Origin: an uncultured Lachnospiraceae bacterium
GTDB lineage: Bacteria; Bacillota_A; Clostridia; Lachnospirales; Lachnospiraceae
Assembly (NCBI GenBank): GCA_900553635.1
Contig: USDU01000031.1
Coordinates: forward strand, 1 to 16,244
Length of the DNA stretch: 16,244 nt
Reading direction: 5' to 3'
The notes under the pieces are model-generated. The model had not been told where the DNA came from, did not search any database, and worked only from the letters and a program-made list of their open reading frames with translations. Both the position numbers and the translations under genes were made by a program. Shown one piece after another: positions 6,823-13,546 of the stretch; positions within the stretch are counted from its first letter, which is position 1, and the number at the start of each line of letters is the position of its first letter.

Positions 6823-6890
6823 AAAAAGGCATAAAATAAAGAAAAATACAAATTAGTTAAAAATGTAAGCACAAAAATTAGAAAAACATA

Positions 6891-6919
6891 TTGACATATA
6901 CGGACAAATGTGCTTTAGT
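6891..6919 (+). promoter_or_regulatory. sigma-A-type promoter of the kinase/ABC transporter operon
   Basis: TTGACA (6891-6896) and TTTAGT (6914-6919) are 17 bp apart, with TGC immediately before the -10 box (extended -10). The predicted start is near 6926, about 58 nt before the kinase ATG. Confidence 0.8.
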
Positions 6920-6930
6920 GATGATAAAGA

Positions 6931-6944
6931 TATACGTACAAGTT
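6931..6944. promoter_or_regulatory. AraR-like operator of the kinase/transporter operon
   Basis: TATACGTACAAGTT, identical in sequence and chromosomal orientation to 5549-5562. It begins 11 bp after the -10 box, nearly the same distance as at the divergent promoter, so bound regulator would block early transcription. Confidence 0.78.
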
Positions 6945-6983
6945 GATTGCGGTAAATATTGAGCAAAGGAGGACGAAAGAGAG

Positions 6984-8483
6984 ATGTCCTATTTTATGGG
7001 GATTGATTTGGGGACATCCAGCCTGAAAGCAGTCATCATAAATGAAACGGGAACGGTTGTAGAAATTTCCGGTAGCTCGTACTCTGTGATATGTCGAAAA
7101 AACGGATATGCGGAACAGGAACCAGAGAGCTGGTGGCAGGCGTTGAAAGCTACTATAGGGGCTCTGAAAAAGAAAAACCCGCAAATCCTAGATTCCGTAG
7201 CAGCAATTGGATTTTCTGGGCAAATGCATGGAACAGTATTGCTAGACAAGGAATATCAGGTTTTGCGTCCAGCAATCATACATTGTGATGCACGTACAGA
7301 GGATGAGGTAAGAGAAATATACAGGTTGTTGGGAGCAGAAGCGGAAAAGATACTTATGAATCCCATAGCCACCGGAATCATGTTACCAACTTTGTGCTGG
7401 GTGAAGAAACACGAACAGAAGATACTGGAAAAGACAAAATATACGCTTTTGCCGAAGGATTATCTAAGATTCCGAATGACAGGCACAATCGGAACTGATT
7501 ATTCGGATGCTTCAGCTACCCTGGCTTTTGATATGAAAAAGGGAACATGGTCAGAGTGGATCCTGGAGAAGCTGGGATTGCCTGCGGATATCTTTCCGGC
7601 ATACGGGGACAGCACGACGCTATGCGGAGCTGTAACGGAGAAGGCGGCCAGAGAACTTGGGTTGAAAAAAGGAATTCCGGTAGTTTTGGGAGGCGCCGAT
7701 CAGGTCATGCAGAGCATCGGAAGCGGAGCAGTCAGTCCAGGACAGGCCACAGCCAATATCGGAAGCGGAGGACAGATTTGCATCCAGACTGGAGAAGCAG
7801 AGGCAAATCCGAAATTGGGAATTAACACGTTCCAGGGATATGCCAGAGATAAATGGTATGTGATGGGGGCGATGACAAGCGCCGGTTCGAGTTTAAGATG
7901 GTTGAATCAAATCCTGGATCAGAAGGATTACGATGAGATAAATAAACAGGTTTCTAAAATAAAACCGGGCAGTGACGGACTTATTTTCCTTCCATATTTG
8001 AGTGGAGAAAGATGTCCGAGACTAAACGGCGACATCAGCGGAGTGTTTTGGGGATTAAGTTATCTTACTGACAGAGCTCGTTTGACAAGAGCAGTAATGG
8101 AAGGTGTCACCTATGCCATGAGAAGCTGCTTGGATGCCTGCAAAAAAGCTGGGGCCGAAATTCATTCCATGACAGCAATCGGCGGAGGAAATAGAAGTGA
8201 GCCGTGGCTGCAGATGCAGGCAGATGTGTATAATGTGGAACTAAAAACGACACTTCATCAGGAACAGGCCGGATATGGAGCGGCAATGATAGCAGCAGTT
8301 GGCATTCATTATTTTCCAGACATTCAGACTGCGAGTAAGGAAATGATTCGTTATAAAGACAGGATTATAAGACCACGAAATGAAATACACGAATGCTACG
8401 AAGAGTATTATCGCTTGTACCAGGAGATTTATGAAAAAGGCCAGGCAACCCTGGAAGCAGTAACGCGACTGGGACGCAGATAA
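6984..8483 (+). CDS. FGGY-family carbohydrate kinase, xylulokinase-like
   Basis: A 499-residue kinase of full XylB length, expected to phosphorylate a ketose or polyol with ATP in the cytoplasm. Visible landmarks are the N-terminal phosphate loop GIDLGTSSLKA (6-16), SGQMHG (78-83), PKDYLRFRMTG (157-167), SDASATLAFD (174-183), GGADQ with the likely catalytic base Asp239, FLPYLSGERCPR with a following GVFWG, and IGGGNRS near the C-terminus. These match E. coli XylB in order. Two motifs differ: the W(N/A)D.R of xylulokinases reads HCDAR (100-104), and the GTSG phosphate loop reads GSGG (260-263). The substrate may therefore not be D-xylulose. AAAGGAGG lies 11 nt before the ATG. It is the first gene of the operon with the sugar importer, 37 nt before the ATPase start. 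Composition is lower in GC than the flanks (25 of 60 bases in the line at 7201). Confidence 0.9.
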   Translation: MSYFMGIDLGTSSLKAVIINETGTVVEISGSSYSVICRKNGYAEQEPESWWQALKATIGALKKKNPQILDSVAAIGFSGQMHGTVLLDKEYQVLRPAIIHCDARTEDEVREIYRLLGAEAEKILMNPIATGIMLPTLCWVKKHEQKILEKTKYTLLPKDYLRFRMTGTIGTDYSDASATLAFDMKKGTWSEWILEKLGLPADIFPAYGDSTTLCGAVTEKAARELGLKKGIPVVLGGADQVMQSIGSGAVSPGQATANIGSGGQICIQTGEAEANPKLGINTFQGYARDKWYVMGAMTSAGSSLRWLNQILDQKDYDEINKQVSKIKPGSDGLIFLPYLSGERCPRLNGDISGVFWGLSYLTDRARLTRAVMEGVTYAMRSCLDACKKAGAEIHSMTAIGGGNRSEPWLQMQADVYNVELKTTLHQEQAGYGAAMIAAVGIHYFPDIQTASKEMIRYKDRIIRPRNEIHECYEEYYRLYQEIYEKGQATLEAVTRLGRR

Positions 8484-8507
8484 AATCCTATTTTTGAGAT
8501 TCGCGGG

Positions 8508-8513
8508 AAGGAG
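8508..8513 (+). promoter_or_regulatory. Shine-Dalgarno sequence that fixes the ATPase start
   Basis: AAGGAG lies 7 nt before ATG 8521. This supports ATG 8521 over the in-frame TTG at 8494. Confidence 0.7.
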
Positions 8514-8520
8514 CGGAAAT

Positions 8521-10035
8521 ATGACGGAAAAAAGGGGGAGCAGCGACTATATTCTGGAGGTTCAGGGATTGTCGAAATCCTTTGGAGGTACGAAGGCGCT
8601 CCAGGACGTGGAACTGCATATCAGAAAGGGAGAGGTACACGCGCTGGTAGGCGAAAACGGCGCCGGAAAATCTACTTTAATGAAATCCATTATAGGGCTG
8701 CACAAATTTGATTCCGGAACAATTACGTTTGAAGGAAAACCCTATAAGGTGAATGGACCGGCGGAGGCGATCAAACGGGGAATTACCATGATTCACCAGG
8801 AGCTGAATCCGGAGCCCCACCTGACCGTAGCAGAAAATATCTTCCTTCATAATGAAGACACAAAGGGCATCTTTCTGAAAAAAGACGCCACGAATAAGCG
8901 GGCGGAGAAGATTCTGAAGGAATTTGATTTTGATATCAGCCCAACACATCTGGTGGGAGACCTGACGCTGGCCCAGGCGCAGATGATAGAGATTATGAAA
9001 GCCGTGTCCTGTGACGCTAAGCTGGTTATTATGGACGAGCCAACCTCATCCCTGGATAATGAGGAAACGGAGCGGCTGTTCCAGACCATCCGGCAGCTGA
9101 AGGAAAAGGGCGTAAGCGTGGTTTATATTTCGCATCGTATGGAGGAAATATTCAATATCTGCGATACAGTTTCGGTGTTCCGTGATGGTCATTTTATTGA
9201 CTGCAAGCCCATCAGCCAGGTGACAGAGGAATCTCTGATTTCCATGATGGTAGGACGGGAAGTGAAGAATGTATTCCCAAAGATGGAATGTGAGATTGGG
9301 GATGTGGTATTTAAGGTAGAAGGTCTTACAGGAAAAGGCTTCCGTGATATCAGCTTTGAAGTAAGAAGAGGAGAAATCCTTGGTCTGACCGGCCTGGCCG
9401 GAGCAGGACGAAGTGAAACCATGCGAGCTATCTTTGGATTGGATCCACTGGAAGCCGGACATATTTATCTGGACGGTAAGGAGATTGTCAATAAGAATCC
9501 GCGCCAGGCCATTGAGAATGGAATTGCCATGGTAAACGAGGACAGACGGCAGTATGGTCTGTGTCTGTATCGTTCCATCAGCGAAAACATCTCTCTTCCA
9601 AATCTGCCGGTACATCAGAAGGGATTACTTTTAAACAAGAAAAGAGAGAAAGAGGAAAATAAGGAATACGCGAATCTTCTGACGGTAAAAGCGGCGTCTC
9701 TCGATCAGGACGCAATTAACTTAAGCGGTGGCAACCAGCAGAAGGTAGTGCTGGCAAAATGGCTGATGACAAAGCCGAAGGTGCTGATCCTGGACGAGCC
9801 TACACGAGGTGTTGACGTGGGAGCAAAATCAGAAATTCACTCTCTGATGTGTTCTTTTGCAGCGCAGGGTATGGCCGTGATACTGATTTCTTCGGAGCTT
9901 CCAGAGGTAATGGCTATGAGCGACAGACTACTGGTATATCATGAGGGTAGAATCAATGGAGAACTGTTCCGGGAAGATATTGTGAATGGCCAGATTACAC
10001 AGGAGCATGTCTTGGCGAAAGAGTTTGGAAACTAG
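8521..10035 (+). CDS. sugar ABC transporter ATP-binding protein, RbsA/MglA/XylG-type (two ATPase domains)
   Basis: A 504-residue protein with two tandem ABC domains, the layout of monosaccharide importers of the ribose/galactose/xylose class. Domain 1 has Walker A GENGAGKST (44-52), HQE Q-loop (92-94), a non-canonical signature LTLAQAQ (148-154), and Walker B/DEPTSSLD (172-179). Domain 2 (from about 263) has a degenerate Walker A-like GLAGAGRSE (291-299), signature LSGGNQQK (401-408) and DEPTRGVDVG (425-434). The degenerate second P-loop and weak first signature are normal for this family, so one composite site does most ATP hydrolysis. The start is placed at ATG 8521 because of its Shine-Dalgarno sequence. 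The protein pairs with the permease 19 nt downstream. It belongs to the operon under the AraR-like operator; the sugar carried is unknown. Confidence 0.95.
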   Translation: MTEKRGSSDYILEVQGLSKSFGGTKALQDVELHIRKGEVHALVGENGAGKSTLMKSIIGLHKFDSGTITFEGKPYKVNGPAEAIKRGITMIHQELNPEPHLTVAENIFLHNEDTKGIFLKKDATNKRAEKILKEFDFDISPTHLVGDLTLAQAQMIEIMKAVSCDAKLVIMDEPTSSLDNEETERLFQTIRQLKEKGVSVVYISHRMEEIFNICDTVSVFRDGHFIDCKPISQVTEESLISMMVGREVKNVFPKMECEIGDVVFKVEGLTGKGFRDISFEVRRGEILGLTGLAGAGRSETMRAIFGLDPLEAGHIYLDGKEIVNKNPRQAIENGIAMVNEDRRQYGLCLYRSISENISLPNLPVHQKGLLLNKKREKEENKEYANLLTVKAASLDQDAINLSGGNQQKVVLAKWLMTKPKVLILDEPTRGVDVGAKSEIHSLMCSFAAQGMAVILISSELPEVMAMSDRLLVYHEGRINGELFREDIVNGQITQEHVLAKEFGN

Positions 10036-10040
10036 GGATT

Positions 10041-10048
10041 AGGAGGAG
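10041..10048 (+). promoter_or_regulatory. Shine-Dalgarno sequence for the TTG start of the permease
   Basis: AGGAGGAG lies 6 nt before TTG 10055-10057, which supports this rare start codon over later in-frame ATGs that would remove the N-terminal region. Confidence 0.72.
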
Positions 10049-10054
10049 AAGGGT

Positions 10055-11023
10055 TTGAGTACAGGTAAAATCAGCAACGATAAGAGTTATCAGAGACAGC
10101 TCTTTATCAAGCGGTACGGAATTGTATTTGTCATGATTGGCATGATTCTTCTGCTTACAGTAATAACAGAGAATTTTTTGTCTTATAACAATATTTTAAA
10201 TGTGCTTTCCACCATTTCCATTAATGGCTGTATTGCGCTTGGAATGTGTATTGTTATTACGGCAGGTGGTATCGACCTGACAGTAGGAGCGCTCCTGGCC
10301 TGGGGTTCTGTAGTAGCAGGCTTGGTGTTGAAGTCAACGCATAGCATTCCATTGGCCTGTGTGACTGCATTGATTACATGCGCAGTGATGGGAGTTATTA
10401 CGGGATTGATGATTGCGCAGTTTGACCTGTTCCCGTTTGTGGCGACTCTGGCAATGCAGTTGGTTATCAGAGGTCTGGCAACAGCTTTAAGCGGAGGCGC
10501 ATCATTTGCTGTAGCAGTATCAGCATTTACCAAAATCGGCCTTGGCAAGGTGTTTGGTATTATCCCAATTCCAGCGTTGATTTTATTGGTGTTGGCGATA
10601 ATTGCCTATGTATTGATGCACTGGACAAAGTTTGGACGTTATGTATATGCAATCGGTGGAAATCGTGACGCAGCAATTGCCTCTGGTGTGAATGTGTATT
10701 GGGTTACCGTATGGACTTACGTGATTTCCGGAATTTTTACCGGTGTGGCGGCTCTGATTATGACAGCGAAGATCAATGCATCCCAGCCGAATATCGGTAC
10801 CGGATATGAGACAGACGCTATTGCGGCCTGTGTAATCGGCGGAACCTCTTTTGCAGGCGGTGTATCGACCATTCCGGGTACAGTTGTGGGTATCATTATC
10901 ATCGGTCTTATCTATAACGGCATGAATCTGCTGGGTGTCGAATCCTACTGGCAGACAGTATGTAAGGGTGTGTTGATTGTCCTGGCAGTGTTGCTGGATA
11001 AGGCGATGAACAAGAGAAGATAG
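10055..11023 (+). CDS. sugar ABC transporter permease, RbsC-type
   Basis: A 322-residue polytopic permease of the BPD_transp_2/RbsC class. A short basic cytoplasmic N-terminus (1-21) is followed by a run of hydrophobic helices. Conserved landmarks are ITAGGIDLTVGALLAWGS (68-85), the cytoplasmic coupling region FGRYVYAIGGNRDAAIASGV (193-212), and GYETDAIAACVIGGTSFAGG (250-269), which are typical of ribose/xylose/galactose permeases. Two copies would form the transmembrane channel with the double ATPase. The start is TTG, supported by AGGAGGAG at 6-nt spacing. The gene is followed by a 57-nt spacer with a stem-loop and then the sugar-binding lipoprotein gene. Confidence 0.94.
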   Translation: MSTGKISNDKSYQRQLFIKRYGIVFVMIGMILLLTVITENFLSYNNILNVLSTISINGCIALGMCIVITAGGIDLTVGALLAWGSVVAGLVLKSTHSIPLACVTALITCAVMGVITGLMIAQFDLFPFVATLAMQLVIRGLATALSGGASFAVAVSAFTKIGLGKVFGIIPIPALILLVLAIIAYVLMHWTKFGRYVYAIGGNRDAAIASGVNVYWVTVWTYVISGIFTGVAALIMTAKINASQPNIGTGYETDAIAACVIGGTSFAGGVSTIPGTVVGIIIIGLIYNGMNLLGVESYWQTVCKGVLIVLAVLLDKAMNKRR

Positions 11024-11031
11024 GGAGAAGA

Positions 11032-11052
11032 TTTACTGCGGGGTGCAGTAAA
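11032..11052 (+). other. intercistronic stem-loop before the sugar-binding protein gene
   Basis: Bases 11032-11039 pair perfectly with 11045-11052 (8 bp) around a 5-nt loop, GGGGT. There is no T-tract. It lies 28 nt upstream of the binding-protein ATG and may protect that part of the mRNA against decay, allowing a higher yield of binding protein (inference). Confidence 0.45.
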
Positions 11053-11080
11053 GATATAAAAAACTAAGGAGGGTTTTACA

Positions 11081-12109
11081 ATGAAAAAGAAAGTATTGGC
11101 AATGATTATGACAGTAGCTATGGCAGTTGGAATGCTGGCAGGATGTGGAGGCAAGACAGAAGAACCGGCGGCAGATGCGGCTGCGACTGAAAGTACGACG
11201 ACGGACACAGAAGCAACGACAGCTACATCTGGCGATATAAAGATTGCTTATATGGCAAAGAATGTAGTAGATGCATTTCATGTAGGTATGAATGGTTATG
11301 TGGGAGAGCAGCTTGATAAGCTGAAGGAAGAAGGGTTGATTACAGGATGGCAGCTCTTTGATGCGACAACAGACCCGGCTATTCAGGTGAGCGAACTGGA
11401 AGACGCAATCAATAATGGTTTTAATTTCTTCCTTCTGCAGCCCTGTGAGGCGGCAGGATCTGACCCGGTTGTTTTGCGTTGCGCGGAAGAAGGCTTCCCC
11501 TGTGTAGTTATCAATTCTACCACAGAGTCTACGATGGAGAAGGCAACAGGTTACTCTGGTTCCGATGATGAATTGGCAGGCGAGATGATGGGTGATTATA
11601 TCAACGAAAAGGTTCCGGGAGCAGGGACTTATGTACATATGATGGGTGTGGTAGGAAGTTCCGCTCAGATTCAGAGAGGCGCCGGTATTGAAAAGACCAT
11701 GACGGCAGATAAGGGCTGGACAAATGGCGGAGATTATGCAGCAGAGTGGCTGGCAGAGAAAGCGGTAGGATTTGCCACAGATGCGATTACCCAATATGGT
11801 GATAAGCTGACTGCTATCGTATGTGATAATGATGACATGTCTTCTGCAGTTCAGGCGTATTGCAACTCTGTAAACAGAAGCGATATCGTATGTATTGGTG
11901 TAGATGGTAACGAAGGACCGCTTACCATGGTAAAAGAGGGAACACTTGGCGCAACCGTATATCAGGATGGTATCGGACAGTGTGATTACGCAATCAATAC
12001 CATTACACGTGCGCTGCTTACAGGTAATACCGACGGTGTGGAGATGTTTAAGACGGACATCCCGTTTGTACTTGTGACATCGGAAAACGTGGATCAGTAT
12101 CTGAAATAA
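11081..12109 (+). CDS. sugar ABC transporter substrate-binding lipoprotein (RbsB-type, Peripla_BP_4)
   Basis: A 342-residue lipoprotein. The signal peptide has a basic KKK start, a hydrophobic core and the lipobox LAGC (19-22), with Cys22 as the lipidated residue. A low-complexity Ala/Thr/Glu linker (about 24-50) tethers it to the membrane. The mature domain starts at IKIAYMAKNVVDAFHVGMNG (53-72). It has the two-lobed type-I periplasmic-binding pattern, with FFLLQPCEA, VVINSTT, IVCDNDDMSSA and IGVDGNEG along the ligand cleft, as in ribose, inositol and xylose binding proteins. AAGGAGG lies 8 nt before the ATG. It supplies the permease and ATPase encoded just upstream. Last gene of the operon, followed by a strong hairpin. 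The Trp and Phe pattern that would name the ligand cannot be judged by eye. Confidence 0.94.
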   Translation: MKKKVLAMIMTVAMAVGMLAGCGGKTEEPAADAAATESTTTDTEATTATSGDIKIAYMAKNVVDAFHVGMNGYVGEQLDKLKEEGLITGWQLFDATTDPAIQVSELEDAINNGFNFFLLQPCEAAGSDPVVLRCAEEGFPCVVINSTTESTMEKATGYSGSDDELAGEMMGDYINEKVPGAGTYVHMMGVVGSSAQIQRGAGIEKTMTADKGWTNGGDYAAEWLAEKAVGFATDAITQYGDKLTAIVCDNDDMSSAVQAYCNSVNRSDIVCIGVDGNEGPLTMVKEGTLGATVYQDGIGQCDYAINTITRALLTGNTDGVEMFKTDIPFVLVTSENVDQYLK

Positions 12110-12130
12110 AGAAACGTGTCAGTGATACAG

Positions 12131-12170
12131 ACGCAGAATACAGGGGGAAATGTCCCCTTGTATTTTGCGT
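12131..12170 (+). terminator. strong hairpin after the transporter operon, probable terminator
   Basis: Bases 12131-12148 pair with 12153-12170 over 18 bp with two G-T wobbles, around the 4-nt loop AATG. The stem has a GGGG/CCCC core and sits 22 nt after the binding-protein stop. The expected T-tract is missing (TAAAATC follows), so it may be a weak terminator or mainly an mRNA-stabilising structure, but it does separate the operon from the following kinase gene. Confidence 0.65.
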
Positions 12171-12218
12171 TAAAATCAGTTATGAAAGGACGCCGGGAAG
12201 AGGCAGGAAAAGAGGCAA

Positions 12219-13546
12219 ATGAAGGTAATCGGAATTGATATCGGAACGACAACGGTCAGCGCCGTGGTGCTGGAGATGGACGACGCGGGTGAACAGAAGC
12301 TTCTGACGTCCCGAACCATTGCCAATGGCAGCTTCTTAAAAGGCGCGGACTGGGAACGGATTCAGGACGCGGAACTGCTGACAGAGAAAGCAAGAGGAGT
12401 GCTGGACGAGCTACTGGCAGTATATCCAGATACAGCGGCCATCGGGCTTACCGGACAGATGCATGGAATCGTGTATACAGACGGGGAAGGCAGGGCAGTG
12501 AGCCCGCTTTATACCTGGGAGGATGGGCGCGGCGATTTGCCGGAGTTCGACGGAGAGACGGCGGCGTCCTGGATTCAGAAGCAGTGCGGCATCCCGGCGG
12601 CGACAGGCTTTGGTCTGGTGACACATTTTTATCATTGCCGGAAAGGGCTGGTGCGGTCGGACGCGGTTTCCATGGGGACCATAGGGGACTATTTTGCCAT
12701 GAAGCTGACCGGAAGAAAGCGTCCCCTGGCCCACGCGTCGAACGCGGCAAGCATCGGCTTCTATGATACAAAAGAGCATCGTTTCTATGAAGAGAAAATC
12801 CGGGAGTCCGGAATCCGGCGATGCTTCCGGATACGGCGGATGAGATGGAAGTGGTGGGAAGCTACCATGGAATTCCGGTGACGGTGGCGCTGGGCGATAA
12901 TCAGGCCAGCTTTCTGGGTTCTGTGGGGATGCAGGAAGAGGTATGGCAGATTAATGTGGGAACCGGCGGGCAGCTTTCGGTGCTGTCCCATGAGCATTTT
13001 GAGGCGGAAGGAATCGAGGCCCGGCCGTTTCTGCACGGCGCCTGGATTCTGACCGGCGCGATTCTCTGTGCAGGAAGGGCCTATGCGATTCTGGAAAAAT
13101 TTTTCCGAAGCTGTGCGGAAGCCTTCGGACTGGAACGGCAGGACTGCTATGCTGTGATGGCGGAGCTTGCGGCGAAGGCCGCGCCGGACGCGGATGGTTT
13201 CCGGGTAACGACGCTCTTTCAGGGGACGCGTCCCCATCCGGAGCTGCGGGGGCATATGGACGGCATCAGTGAAAATAATTTCCTGCCGGAGAATCTGACC
13301 CTTGGCGTGATTCAGGGAATTGCGCGGGAATATTACGAACTGTATCAGGCGATTCATGAGGGAACCGGACTGGAAGCGAAGGTATTGAGCGGTTCCGGAA
13401 ATGGCCTCCGAAGGAACCGATTCTTACAGAAGGCCATTTCGGACATGCTGAAAGCTCCGCTCATCCTGACAGATTTACAGGAGGAGGGAGCTTCGGGAGC
13501 AGCGCTCAGCGCTGCCCTTTACCTGCGCGAAAATGCCGAAAGATAA
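12219..13546 (+). pseudogene. sedoheptulokinase-like FGGY kinase, disrupted by a 1-nt frameshift
   Basis: Two adjoining frames make one FGGY kinase of about 442 residues, near the family length. The first frame (12219-12881) carries the N-terminal half: GIDIGTTTVSAVV (5-17), LTGQMHGIVY (77-86) and TWEDGRGD (99-106), the last resembling sedoheptulokinases rather than XylB. After Ile199 (codon 12813-12815) it runs into unrelated residues and stops at 12881. The second frame (12821-13546) resumes with LPDTADE, GIPVTVALGDNQASFLGSV (with the expected catalytic Asp), NVGTGGQLSVL and a normal C-terminus. One extra base at about 12815-12816 would read Ile-Pro-Ala-Met-Leu-Pro and restore the frame. 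The upstream fragment lacks the catalytic Asp, so as written the gene gives no working enzyme. A real mutation and an assembly error are both possible. High GC (40 of 60 bases in the line at 13201) sets it apart from the preceding operon. The 3' end overlaps the opposite-strand YfhO gene by 41 bp. Confidence 0.85.
13499..13515. repeat. inverted repeat at the convergent gene junction
   Basis: GCAGCGCT, a single C, then AGCGCTGC form a 17-nt palindrome at the point where the kinase gene and the YfhO gene overlap tail to tail. It includes the YfhO stop codon (13506-13508, TGA on the - strand). No T-tract lies beside it, so a terminator role is only possible; it may be chance in G/C-rich sequence. 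Confidence 0.35.

Noticed and set aside
6864..6877. Catabolite-responsive (cre) element upstream of the kinase promoter
   Set aside because: TGTAAGC matches the left half of the consensus, but the central CG and the right half are missing.
8494..8520. Earlier TTG start for the double ATPase
   Set aside because: ATG 8521 has AAGGAG at 7-nt spacing, and the nine extra residues are not typical of the family.
12800..12830. Programmed ribosomal frameshift in the FGGY kinase
   Set aside because: No slippery heptamer, and neither a stem-loop nor a Shine-Dalgarno-like stimulator is evident; a one-base loss is simpler.
12821..13546. Independent short kinase gene starting at ATG 12821
   Set aside because: No ribosome-binding site precedes it, and the protein would be only the C-terminal half of an FGGY kinase whose N-terminal half ends exactly here in the other frame.
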